NCBI GenBank assembly: GCA_026874595.1
Contig: CM049313.1
Coordinates: forward strand, 41,942,659-42,006,658
Direction: 5' to 3'
Length of the DNA stretch: 64,000 bases
Source: Sipunculus nudus
Taxonomy: Eukaryota; Annelida; Sipuncula; Golfingiida; Sipunculidae
Positions within the stretch are counted from its first letter, which is position 1; each line of letters begins with the position of its first letter. Shown piece after piece: positions 49,538-61,530 of this stretch. The notes beneath the pieces are model-generated. The model had not been told where the DNA came from. It did no database searches and saw nothing but the letters and a program-made list of their open reading frames with translations. Position numbers and translations under genes: made by a program.

Positions 49538-49861
49538 TTTTTTTGTGACTGTCAGATGACAGCAGTCATGTCAGTTCCTCATATGTGATTTCCGAAACCT
49601 GGTGTGTTTATTGATCATGGCTTGTTTCTTCAGTTCTGAAGACTGGTTTTTGATGCATTTTTTCCTTTAATTTGAGACTGCCAAATTATATTGATATTAT
49701 CAGATTTGTAACTGTTGTTTCATCTGGTGTCCTCAAAGCTTGTGTGTTTATTATGTCTGAAACCCCTCTCTAGTTAAATGCATCCTGTTATAGTGTTATA
49801 TAGCCATCATGTTTTGAGAAAACTGTTAAAAGTATCTTTGATAACATAATTTGTACTTTTT

Positions 49862-51170
49862 AGCTCAACTGACTGTAAGTCATCAGAGCTTTAGCAATCA
49901 CTCTTTGTCAGTTGTCCGTCTGGTCGTCTGTCCATTAACAGGGCACAAATCGTAACCACTGGACCTGGAATATTCTAACTTTACATCCAGAGAGTTCCAT
50001 GAAAAATCTCCTTGGAAACCAGAAGCTAGGTCTCTGTTACCCATATTCTTCAAGCTAACAGGCTCTGAAGTACCCCCAAGAATAATGAAAAATTTGATAC
50101 AAAAGCTCAAGTATCTGTACAATTAATGCATTGAACACCATGATTCTTTGCATGGATATTGATCATGGAGTGTTTCATCAGTTTCTGCAGACTAGTGGCG
50201 CCACCTGTATTTTTTCTATTGTTTTATGATTTTTTTTTTCCTTTTTGAGACCTTAAAAGATGCTGTCATCTGTTAACAGGTCACAAATTGTAACCGCTGG
50301 ACCTAGAATCTTCTCACTTTACATCCAGAGAGGTCCATGAAAAGTGTTCTTGGAATCTGGAATTTGGTCTCTGTTAACCCATATCCTTCAAGTCCGTCTG
50401 GTCGTCTGTCCATTAACAGGGCACAAATCGTAACCACTGGACCTGGAATATTCTAACTTTACATCCAGAGAGTTCCATGAAAAATCTCCTTGGAAACCAG
50501 AAGCTAGGTCTCTGTTACCCATATTCTTCAAGCTAACAGGCTAAGAAGTATCCCGCAGAATAATGAAAAATTTGATACAAAAGCTCAAAAGTTGTATCTG
50601 AACAACTAATGCATTGATCACCATGGTTCTTTGCATGGATAATGATCATAGAGTGTTACATCAGTTTTTGCAGACTGGTGGCCCCACCTGTATTTTTTTT
50701 ATGATTTTTTCTCTCTATTTTTGAGACCTTAAAAGATGCCATCATCTGTTAATAGGGCACAAATTGTAATGACTAGACCTAGAATCTTGTTTCTTGACAT
50801 GCTGGGAGGCCCAGGAAAAGTCTCCTTGGAAACCTAAAATTAGGTCTCTGTCACCAATATTGTCGAAGCTATGGGGCTAAGAAGTACCCCCCAGAATAAT
50901 TGAAAATTTGATACCAAAGTAGGGCACAAATCATAACCATGAGGCCCAGAATTTTCTAACTTGACATCCTGAGAGTTCCTCAACAGTTCTCCCCAGAAAC
51001 CTGAAATAGGGTCAAAGTGACCTATATTCTCAGAGTTTTAGGGTATGTTTGTGCACCCCAGAAATAATGCAAAATACACACAAATTTCCAGATTCCTCAT
51101 GAAAGGCTGTTTGGATTGTCATCAAATTTGTTGTGCTTATGGGTCTTGATGAACTTTAGCTAATATGCAT
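49862..51170. mobile_element. AGCTCAG-family composite element with about 335-bp units, right end lost
   Basis: The left arm AGCTCAACTGACT (49862-49874) faces AGTCATCAGAGCT (49878-49890), a decayed hairpin. Unit starts (CAGGGCACAAAT-like) lie at 49939, 50277, 50417, 50752 and 50921; full units are 335-338 bp and two are truncated. A 151-bp segment at 49914-50064 is repeated without a visible change at 50392-50542. No palindrome plus CTTG end was found, so the right boundary is approximate. Confidence 0.62.
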
Positions 51171-52344
51171 GAAATTCCTTATAATGCTAAGAGCATTGTC
51201 CAGAAGAGATAGACAGACAGAGAGACAGAGTGAGAGGAGGAGAAAAAGGAAGGTATATAGAATCTTTAATTAATATCAAAGTGATATATTACTGGACATC
51301 TTGATGTGGCACAGCTGCAGTTGTATTTAAGGAAAATGGCATTAAGGTATTACATCTACTGACATAGCAGCTACTTGTTATATGCATATATCTGGGTGAT
51401 GCTGTATTACTGAAGATGCCTTGCAAATCTTATTAGCTTAAGAATATGAGTGTACTCTAGTGTATAAATGTATGAAGATAAGAATATGGTGAGGTTGTGA
51501 GGTAGCCATTATTTTGCAAGTATAGAAGCAGGAGATGAGAAGCATACTATGTGTAGGTACTTGTAGTTACTGGACATTTTGTATCCCAAAACTTCAAATT
51601 TCCATTCTGTTCTCTAGTTTTCAAGAGTTAATAAATCATTGATTAGCCTCTACCCTTTTTACCTTTCCCACAATTACTAGGTTTACTATAAGGCTATAAC
51701 CTTATGACAATTCAGAGAAATTATATTAAGAGGATATTAGAAAATCACAGATGTTGTCTTAGGTGAAGTTGATGGTATCTGTATTCCTGCTGCTGTTGAC
51801 TCTGGTCTTGTGGATGCCTCACTTAGCATGTTTACGTTCTTGCGGTAGACCTGTTTACTCATCCAGCCTGATTATCCCCCTAACCAAGAGGAAAGATAGG
51901 GCCAGTCTGGCTGCCTATTTGTACAGTGTCAGTCAACTGATCTGGGCTTGGACATCAGGGAAATAAAGAATCAGTGAGAAACTGTTGATTAGATGACAGA
52001 CTGTCCCCAGAAGACTACACAAGCTACAAGTGGTGTGGTCCCCATAGAGTTGGCACTGTAATAGGATTTGGATGTTGTTAAGTTCAACCGTGACATGCCT
52101 CTTGACAGATGACCTGTCATAAAACCAGATCTTGTAGAAAGATTTAAGAAATATGTTCACATGAGTATCATAAGGTGATTGAGGTCAAGGGCAGATTAAC
52201 CTTTGTGTCTAGTGAGCAGCTGAAGCAGGGATCCTGGCAGACATCATGACATCATGATGCTTGCAGGTTTATTGTAGCTTTAAAAAGACTGACCTGCAGT
52301 AGCCCCTGCCAATGACACATATACCTTTTGTGTTTTATTTATAG

Positions 52345-52361
52345 GAGAAAACTGTAATAAG
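52345..52361 (+). CDS. Plus-strand gene, 17-nt microexon
   Basis: TTTTGTGTTTTATTTATAG precedes a 17-nt exon GAGAAAACTGTAATAAG, followed by GTAGGT. Phase 1 in completes Gly and reads GENCNK, phase 0 out. The chain from 17482 to here is 74 codons with no stop. The gene should continue, but no confident later exon was found in the remaining 11.6 kb. A tentative idea is a p160-type nuclear receptor coactivator N-terminus (an MSG start, a GEN tripeptide and an LxxLL motif are all present), but the diagnostic bHLH-PAS region is not in the window. Confidence 0.52.
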
Positions 52362-55300
52362 GTAGGTTAACATTTCTCTCTGTGAGTCAGTCTTAACTCT
52401 ATGCCACTGAGCTTCATGGTGCTGTTAGGGTAACATTTCCTCAAGTTTTTTTTCCCTGTAAAAATATCCAAATTGCTTTGAATCAGTCTTTTCTGTGGCT
52501 TGAAGATGTTATCTATTTGAATGCTACATTGACTCATATGGAGCAGGGTTTGTCCTAAGACTCTTCCGAATCCCAGTTCAGAACTCAATTAACTGTTCCT
52601 GAACAGTTCTATGGACCCACAAAGGGGGAAAAATGATGTGGACAACGATTATTTACCTTTCACTATGCTTGGCATGTAGGATATCATGAAAATTAGGGAA
52701 CTACATTTTCAACAGTTGTCAGACTGAAGTAGATTTCCAACCTTGCTTGCACATATATTGAACAGCCTACTGGCCCATGTATGATCCTGGCACATAAATT
52801 ATGTAATATTTATACTTAAAACATAAAAAGAGGTTGAGAGAGGATTTCGTCAGCAGAATTATCTTATACCTGTATCCTCACTGTGATTATCCTTGTAATG
52901 TGATTTATTGGTCTCCACAAAATGTGTTAAACTATTAGCTAAGGGTAGCTAGCTTGTCTTGTATATACAGAAACACAAACATGTATACATGGGAGAAAAC
53001 ATCACTTTCCAGTGCAATTAGGAATAACTATTTTTGTAAGGGAGGCGTCCACTAATGCATGGGTGTACTAATGCTATGTGTTATACCCGAGCCATACATT
53101 CTTTATGGGGGTAGATTGGGGAGTTGATTATATAACAAACCAGGTGATATACAGTCAGGGGTTGTGTGGGGTCACAGTGCTACTGGCCTGGGTGTCAGTG
53201 AGGGGTGGAGGCCACACCTGGAGGAATGATCATACACACTTCAGGTCATGATACCCAACTTGTCTGCCATGTGCTGCTCCTCATATTCTGTCATTATTAC
53301 TCTATGTATGTGCTCCCAGTACAGATGTGATGGGGAGGGCTCTTCAGATAAGTCCCATGTATCACATTATTTATGTGTTATATAAAAAAAAACATCTTTC
53401 TGGCAGAACAGCAGACATCTGTAATCCTTTTAGTATACATTGCCTTTTATCATATAAATGTAAAAGTACATGTGTTAATTAAAACATTTTAAATCACACA
53501 ATTTAGAAATGGCTGTACCGGTACTTTAAGTTCTCCTTTTAACTGTAAGATGCTTTGTAAAATAAAATTATTTACACATGTACAACACAGTCAGATAGCA
53601 GTTGATTGTCAGTGGCTTATAGTAAAAATGACACCCAAGAGTTAAAAAAGACACATGTTGATACATGTGAGTCATGTAAGAAAAATTAAAGTCTGGCATG
53701 GCACCTGTGCTAGCAACATTTTTTTTTAAATTAAAGTAATTTTTAACAATAAACTGTCATTTATGCTTGTCATGCACATCTTTTCTGGATTCCCAGGGAA
53801 TGAAACTGCAGCCTAAATTGTCTGTTAAAAGTAAACAGAGAGCCAGAAACTTGAACTAGTGAACTAACAAGCTGGTGGCAATGGTGCATACAAAGCAGGA
53901 GGAAAAATGTTAGGAGAATAATAGATTGGGCAAGATAGCTGGCTTGCTGTGCACCATGGAATAAGAGGTGGAATAAGAGGTGTTTCCTGGTAATGTGAGG
54001 TCACAGTTGTTCATCTGACTGAGATGTCATACACTGTCACTGTCTGCTGCATATGATGTCCAGCCAGCCAGTTAAGCATGCTTGCTTAGTCTAGCCTTAT
54101 CTGAAACTGCACCTGTGTCTTATTTTGCCATCAGTGACCCTGCTGCCACCTGGCAGGGGAATGGTCTTGTACCTTATTTCATTAACACTCAGACATCATA
54201 AAGACTGTAGAAAATGATTGGATTGATATATTTGTTGGTATGTGCAAATGCAGTGAGATGATCATCATGCTGAATTTTTATACTAAAAGTTCTTTCATAT
54301 TGGATTTTCAGCAATTAGAGTAGATAAATAGGTGACATCTTACAGTTTTTGTGTTGTAAACAGAAATTAATCATGATGGTTTTATGTGAGAATTATAGTA
54401 TATTTCCAATATAACTTGATATTTGCTTTATAGTGAATTCACTCATAATTCAGCTGTTAGTTTAATTCTCATGTAATATTGTGAAATAATATAATATGAT
54501 ATTTAATTTGCATTTATAATTTCATGAAAAAATTCACTGTAGATAAATTGAATGTTAAATTCAGTCACTCAATTTGGAGATGCAAGCAAGGACTGGCGTT
54601 GTGTAATGTAAACAGTAAATCAGTTAATTTATAATATGAAATACCAAAGACCATTTCATTAACTATTGAAAAGTTAAAAAAATATGCTGAGTTTTAATTA
54701 TACTAATGGAATGCAGCAGGAGCTCAGCTGATAGAATTGGCCAGGACCACCTGCTGTCAAATGAAGCTTCTTCATCTGACTGCCAATTTAGATTCTCTGT
54801 CTTTACAATATCCGGCACATACCAGCTAGTAAAACATTCAATAGCAGTGGCTGAATATTCATTTGGTCTTTATCTGCTAGCACAGTGGCTCTGCCATGTC
54901 CTTTGAACTTGAATTTGTTTACAGTTATAAAGAATCCTGAAGATGTATTGAGGGAAATACGTGACAAATTAAAGGTTCAATAGTGCTGCACAGCATGGCT
55001 CACACAGAGGATATGGAGTGGCTACTTGGCAGATAATTAGCAGATGACAGGCACTTGGTGCTATACAATTCAAATAATATGTGTATTCAGTATTGCTATT
55101 GGTAGATAATGCCTACTTTCTAGAGTAGAACTACTATTTATGTCAAACCAAGTTTCCTAAACTAAGCTTTCATGGTACACAGAGTTTATTCTGAGATGAG
55201 TGATGTGTTTTGGAGGTTTCTATTGCCTTGTCATAGAAGATGGAATGTGCTTATTTATCAGATAACTAAATAGTTATATTTGTGAGATGGACAGATTTCA

Positions 55301-55551
55301 TGTAAGTATACATTCTGCATGTGTGCTTCCATGCTTGAATGCAAATATACTATGTCTTGAGTGGCAGTTTACTAACTGAATTAAGATATATATGCACTCT
55401 TAACATGCAAGGATATACATTCATATCAAATAAAGTGATTAAAGCTTGCACTTCCAACTTCCATAGGTCTTTAGTTTCTTATGTCTTACTTGTGCAAGTA
55501 TAAATATATGTATCACCGATATGTATTTTCAAATCACTGATTCAGTCCAAA

Positions 55552-55576
55552 TATATATATATATATATATATATAT
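55552..55576. repeat. (TA)n microsatellite
   Basis: About 25 bp of TA repeats, followed by GTTTATATACACACAC. Confidence 0.9.
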
Positions 55577-56373
55577 GTTTATATACACACACATCAGTAT
55601 TTCTGATATAAGATAAAAGTGATTGCTGGTTTAAGTAAAGGTGTAATTTAAATAGAGTGGGGCTGAAATATGAGGCAGATCAAAGCCCATTAAAGTATGG
55701 GAGAACACATCGATCAATGGATCTGTAGCAGGAAAGACCCAGGCGATTTAATTTTCACTTTATCAGGGCTGAATAAGACTGATCTGATACTGCTGGTCTG
55801 CTGCTGTCAGAGACAGAGTGAGACCCAGGTGTTGCCAGCACTGCCCACTGATTACAGCACTGTAGATGCCTGATAGATCAAGCCAGTGAAGGATGAATGT
55901 GCGACTCTTAGCACCTAGTTTTAGGGATGTGCTGTTATCAGTGATGTATGCCTTGATGGCTGTGCCATCATCAGTATTACCTCTACAATGCTTATGGAAT
56001 AAACTACAAGCTTACAAGCAGTTATCAGCATTAAAGTAATTTATACCCTAATCTTGGTGACATAAACACACAAATCATGGCTATGATATTTGTATTACTT
56101 TATCGCTGTTCTACATTAAAAAGGAACAACTACATAAAAGCTATGGTCATATAGATATGGATAGAGGTGTTTACATTGTACAATATGCAGCAGCCCTATG
56201 TGGTTTGACCTGAAACTGTGTACATGAAACTATGCACATATATATGTGTATGGATAAGGAAACATATAATGTAATAAGTAATGCTGGTGTAAATGTTTTG
56301 CATTCAACAGTCTCTTAACCTATCATATGTAGATTCACTGTCCTGATATTTTTCCTGGTTCCTTCTGACACAG

Positions 56374-56485
56374 GTTGATCGTATGCTGTTATCTAGAGGC
56401 AGTTAGAATCTTGGGACCAAGCCCCAAGCAGGGGCTTGGCATTCCGTCTCCTGTATAGTTTCAATAAAGATATTTTGCATCAACT
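56374..56485 (+). other. Possible alternative last exon with poly(A) signal
   Basis: The acceptor CCTGGTTCCTTCTGACACAG is strong. Continued in phase 0 from the 52345 microexon it reads VDRMLLSRGS and stops at TAG (56404-56406). A perfect 9-bp hairpin (CCAAGCCCC-AAGCA-GGGGCTTGG, 56417-56439) and AATAAA (56463-56468) with a downstream TG-rich stretch follow. This would end a short 84-codon isoform. The polyadenylation context is reasonable, but the exon is unproven. Confidence 0.3.
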
Positions 56486-57147
56486 CAGACACTTGTATGT
56501 TTGTCACCTATGCATCCTGGACCAGGTTATAATCTCTACAATACGGTATATACAAAAATGTGCATGTCATTATCATTATTCAGTGTTTGCTTACAGGAAA
56601 CACTCAGATATCTTCCAATACAATGTATAAAAAATATGTATATTATTTTCTCCCTGCTCAAATGACACAATTATTTCTGTTTCTGATGTATTCTTAAATT
56701 ACATGTCATGGGTGGAGACATTTTACCTGTACATTAATTGGCAGACCCTTTAGAAAAAAGTTTTGTTTGCAATAACTATACAAGCCAAAATGATTAGTAC
56801 ACAGTGGTGTAGATGGAAGGAGTACATCTGATGTAGTTTTGGAAGCAGTGGATAACAGTGATGTATGGATTTAAGATAAGTAGTTAAATATTGATTCAGG
56901 TGGAACAAGAGAAGGGAACCCCGTGTATTAGTGTTTAGAGAACTGGTTGCTCCAGACGGAGCCCATCATTAGCAGAGCACATACACAGGGCTATGTTTAG
57001 AGGAATTAAAAAAAAAAATAAAGCTGAAACATATGCTTAGGCTTATGTGTAGAAATATTAATATCAAAGCTAAGTGAAGAAAATTTTAATCTGATAAAGC
57101 AGAACCATTTATGAGCCAATTACTGTCATATCTGAAACTTAATTGTA

Positions 57148-58319
57148 TCCACCAAAACAGAGTTTTGTGGATACTATGTTTTCAGCCCACCGCCGCCGCG
57201 GCCGCATAAGTGTCCGGAGAACTCCTCCATAACCGCTGGGCGGAATTTTACGAAACCCAGGATTATGTTCGGGTCACATGTGAACTGCTGCGCCCCGATT
57301 TTGTTTTGACCTCTGACCTTTCCTCTGCGCTCTGCATCCGTTTGTGCATCTGTTTCCACACATAAACCCACATATCTCCGGAACCTTTTGACCAATCCGG
57401 AAAATTTTTTTGCACAAATGTAGCCCCTGGAGAGCTTTATAACATACACAAAAAATGGTGGCGCCACCTGCAACCATGTTTGCACAGTGTCCATCTGTTC
57501 ATCTGCCTTGGGTTAAAATCACTCATATCTCTGCAGTGATTTGACTAATTCACCTGAAATTCGGCATGCGTATATACATCCTGGATAGCTTTTCTGATTT
57601 TATGACAGATGGTGCCACCTATATTCACGTTTACGCTGCAGACATCCAAGCTCATATCTCGGGAACCTTTTGACCGATTGGGCCAAAATTTTGCATGTGT
57701 ATAGATCTCACATAGCTCTTGATCATACGCAAAAATGGTGGCCCCACCTGCACCCATTTTTGCTCAGCTCCCGTCTGTTTGTCTGCCAAAGGATAAAATC
57801 ACTCATATCTCGGCAGTGGTTTGACATATCCGCCTAAAGTTTTGCAGGTTAATACATCCCCAACAGCTCTCTTGATTTTATGACAGGTGGCGCCACCTGC
57901 ATTCTAGTTTATGCAGCAGACATACAAGCCCATATCTTGGGAACCGTTTGACCGATTGGGCCAAAGTTTTGCATGTGTATAGTTCTCACATAGCTCTTTA
58001 TCATACGCAAAACTGGTGGCGCCACCTACAACCATTTTTGCACAGTGTCCATCTGTTTGTCTGCCACGGGCTAAAATCACTCATATACATGTAGTGGTTT
58101 GACTTGTCTGCCTTAAATTTTGTATATGTATACAACTTGGACGGCTTTCTGGATCTTGTTTTAGGTGGCGCAACCTACATACACATTTTGGCTGCAGACA
58201 TCCATATATGCAACACTTCACTCTATTTCCCCTTGCCACTCAATCCATGCCTCACTTCACCCGTTCCACTCTAATTTAGGCAGATACAAGTAGTCGCTTG
58301 TCGACTACCCGTATTCTAG
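57148..58319 (+). mobile_element. Helitron-like non-autonomous element with about 280-bp tandem units
   Basis: The left end begins TCCACC after a host A and folds: GTATCCACCAAAAC (57145-57158) pairs with GTTTTGTGGATAC (57162-57174) with one bulged base. The right end has a 7-bp stem GTAGTCG-CTTGT-CGACTAC (58290-58308), a 7-nt spacer, CTAG (58316-58319), then T. Three internal units begin at GGTGGC-type palindromes 57457, 57737 and 58015 (280 and 278 bp), each with 'TAAAATCACTCATAT' and 'CATATCTCGGGAACC'-like text. It is CpG-rich compared with the intron, so it is probably a young insertion. No Rep/helicase ORF. Confidence 0.65.
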
Positions 58320-58454
58320 TTTTTTTAAAATGTTTTCAAAATTTTTATGCAGTGGTTGAAATTTGCCTTTTCCGTACATATTTCTACATTTCTTTGAAAG
58401 CTGTATTCTTCCTACCCTGTTTATAAGTTGTTGCATTTATTTTACTTTATTAAT

Positions 58455-58556
58455 TTAAAGGGACCTAATCACCTTTAAAGCATGTTCTATAAAGGAAAAC
58501 GGAACTGAGAGTGTGAAAGAATAGACATAATATTGCTGCTGATATTGTCCCTTTAA
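58455..58556. mobile_element. piggyBac-type MITE, short internally deleted copy
   Basis: 102 bp between TTAA sites (58455-58458 and 58553-58556). The left terminus AGGGACCTAATCACC and the inverted right terminus AGGGACAATATCAGC match the long copy at 42364. Most of the interior is absent. Confidence 0.68.
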
Positions 58557-59264
58557 TGATTACTGAAAAAGTTGCAGTTGCTATAAAAATGAAATTAGAA
58601 CATATTTGTCAACTTAAAACAGGGTCAGTCTAATGCAGCTTCATTTATTTGTCCAGTGTTCATTGCAGTCAGTTCACAGCTATCATAAAGCATTATATTA
58701 ATGCATGGATTTTGGTTTTTACTAGAAAGGCAGGCCTCAAGAAAAAATCTTTTCTCTACTCACAGCAGATTTTTACCAGATCAACTCCTGCTTACTCCTG
58801 TTTCATTCTCTGAAACAAGACAACTTAATTGGATGGCACCTGTAGTAGTTCTGAGTTCTATATTACTGTATTGCTGATAGTATGATGTAAAACACAAAAA
58901 TGTGATCTTGCATACTCATTGCTTAAATTTAATGATCTGCATTTTCACAAATTGTCAATGAAATATATTTTGCATGAAACTCTGTATGTTGGATCCTTTC
59001 CCTGGATAGTCCATAAAGGTTTGTAAAATTCTTAACTCAGGGACTCACACGGTATATAGCTGTAGCTTTTGACCATCTCATGATCAACATCAGCATTACA
59101 ATTGGCAATATAATGTACTCGCACAGATAATGAAGGCCAGACTGACATGGGTGACAATTAATATTACCTTCTTCAAACTTCAGAAGTATAAGCCCTAAAT
59201 TGTCTTCCTTGTTTTTTCATGGTGAGAAATCCTCAGCAATGACAGGGCATTGTTACTGTGTAAT

Positions 59265-59430
59265 GCAGTAAGTCACCAGGTGACAGATGTAATGTACATT
59301 GTAATGAAGCAAGTAAACCCACCAAGGCACAGCTGTAATGCATAGTGTAATAAAGTAAGTAAACCTACCAAGGCGCAGCTGTAATGCAAGGGGTAATAAA
59401 GTAAGTAAAGCCACCAGGTGACAGCTTACA
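59265..59430. repeat. 45-bp minisatellite, about four units
   Basis: AGTAAACCCACCAAGGC-like unit starts lie near 59267, 59311, 59356 and 59403. Each unit has GTAAG/GCAAG, CCACC and CAGCTGTAATG blocks. The first and last units share CACCAGGTGACAG. Confidence 0.8.
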
Positions 59431-60429
59431 TACACTCCCTGTTTGCAACTGTGAGGTGATAATGCTGTTCTGTAGCTGGTGGTTACCTGGGCCTGGGTTA
59501 GCCCTGGTCAGTTAGTCAGGTAATTGGTCCTTTTCATCTTTATTCATGGGTACCAGGTGGTCAAGTTGAGATGAGGTCATATATTCATCTTGGAATTCGA
59601 AATGTTAATTGTGTTTGGTCATAGAAAATCTTTGTGCTGTTGCTTTTGTGATGTTATATGTAAACATTAAAACGTAGCATCAGGGATTATTCAAGGCCTT
59701 TATGGAGGCTTTATTTTTGACCATTCACCTTTTATAAAAAAAGGCCAACAGTTTTTAAAGACAGTCATAAAGTATACCAGATGTTTCCAGCAAGTCCTCG
59801 TAGGCTCATGCACAAAACACTTTGGTCTTCATGACTTGGTTTTAAATCTTGTTCGGTCTTAGAGACTTCACTCCAGTAATTTGAAGTGAAGAACCATGCA
59901 GTATATAATAGATTTAGCTACTTCATATATGTATATTCTAGGTTATGGTTTAAGTGTTTGCAGATCTGTGTATTATTTATATGGAAGAGATCTGGGCAAA
60001 ATCCATGACGGCTCTTCAGCTTGTCCTTGTTTGTGAGACATCTCTGCAGGGTCTGCTTACTTACTCTCAGGATATTCACACATACTCTGCCCCCTGTGAA
60101 CAGCCCAAGCACATACTCCATAGTAGCAAGGAAGCAGACCTCAAAAGCAGCTATGGGACAGTACTGTCAAAGAACACACTGGTGAAACTAGACCTTTGTA
60201 TTGGGTTAACAGTCAAGCTTGTACAAATCAACATCAGCAATCCCTTGCTAAGCTTGGGATTTGGCCTAAAAGGTAGTCCACAGGGGGTAGAGAGATAAGG
60301 TGTGGGATTGGTTATCAGCTATGGATGACCAGTCAGCTGTTGTCAGTCAGTGCCCTGTGCTTAAGCATTGATTATTGTGTATATTCAGGGCATGAAGCAC
60401 TACTTGGATGTTAGACTGGAGGATAGTTA

Positions 60430-61530
60430 ATCAATCTCAAAGAGAAACTATCAGAACCAACAAAAAACACCTATTTTGCAAGATATAGCACTAGTGTGTA
60501 CCCACTGTCCAGGGTGGTGAACATACTCTGGAGGGTAGACTAATGCTTGTTGTAACAGGTGAGTTAGACCAGAGGACTCTGAAATAAGTATTTATTAAAG
60601 TAAACTATCAACAGGAACAGCAAACCCCCTTGCGCTGGATATGCAGGTATGTGTATGTAGGGCTTACATGTGCAGGGAGGTATAGGCATGCCAAGAGGAT
60701 CATATAGTACTACTTTCCATGTTATTACCTCTGCTAACAAAAAGGCAGGGTGTTATGTGATCAGCTGGGTTTCTCATATGTGTGTGTAGGCTGTATCCCA
60801 TCAGGTTCATAATAATTTTGGTCAAAATTTGCAGCAGGATGGGCCCTAGATGGATTGGAAAAACTTCAATGTGGATCATTATCCAACAAGTAGTGCCCCT
60901 TTTTGCCTGCTGTCTCATTTGGTTATGGGCAACATATTAAAAATATATTGATCTATCCTAAAACATAATGACTTCTTCCCTGTCCTGTGACTTACTTTTC
61001 CTCAAAATTTCACTGAAATCACTTTTTGAGATATTTTATTCCTTTCACTTGCATAGATAGATTTAAATTCATGGGCTGCAGTGAGTATCTGACATTGTCA
61101 TTGTGATTTTGATTGAAATGTTTGATGAATCACACTGACGTTAGATAACATATCTCCTGGTTGTTGCAAGGGGTTCCAGCTTGGACATGGTAGTTGCTGT
61201 ATGACCCCCTCCTATCCATCCCTTTCTAGCCTTGGCCTTGCTGATTGTTGGCTTTGCTGCTCTCTGGGTGGCCTCATTGACCTTGAGGTAAAAGTGTTAC
61301 TTTAATTTCATGTATTGAGAGAGTTGGGCAGGCGATAGCTCTCAAACAATTTCTGTCATACTGTGATGCTAGTGCAGGTGTTGGTGGAGTTATGCACGCT
61401 GTTAGTGCTTTCTAGTTATTAGCAAGTTTAGTCTAGATGATACTGAGAATAAGTCTGATATTGTCTCAAAGAGAAACTATAAACTTAAACAGCCAACCCC
61501 ACATGAAGGATATATATAGTATGTACCCCA
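60430..61530. repeat. Diverged dispersed repeat, three partial copies
   Basis: CTCAAAGAGAAACTATCAGAACC (60435), TAAAGTAAACTATCAACAGGAAC (about 60596) and CTCAAAGAGAAACTATAAACTT (61465) start similar stretches that continue through AACA...CC...GATAT and GTGTACCC or GTATGTACCCC. An exon-like segment at 60511-60558 lies inside this repeat and is discounted for that reason. Confidence 0.5.
61230..61287 (+). other. Exon-like segment with a strong acceptor
   Basis: CCTCCTATCCATCCCTTTCTAG is an excellent acceptor, and TTGAG|GTAAAA a fair donor, around 58 nt. Two frames are open: one gives the hydrophobic LALLIVGFAALWVASLTL, the other LGLADCWLCCSLGGLIDLE. Neither is entered in phase 0, which the last accepted exon requires, so it is left unassigned. 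Confidence 0.25.

Larger units (their letters stand above)
44583..52344 (+). other. Inferred intron 6 of the plus-strand gene
   Basis: 7.8 kb dominated by a cluster of related composite elements (45992-46340, 46342-49537, 49862-51170). Between and around them I see only AT-rich sequence and a 64-codon signal-peptide-like ORF at 51772-51966, which is not credited as a gene. Confidence 0.45.

Noticed and set aside
59954-60298. 114-codon plus-strand open frame with a CTGCAG acceptor-like site inside
   Set aside because: Length is within chance for this window. The minus strand is also open over part of it and no strong donor or homology was recognised.
60511-60558. Exon-like segment ending AACAG|GTGAGT, open in phase 0
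   Set aside because: It lies within a dispersed repeat whose other copies are nearby at 60.6 and 61.5 kb, so the splice-like sites are probably fortuitous.
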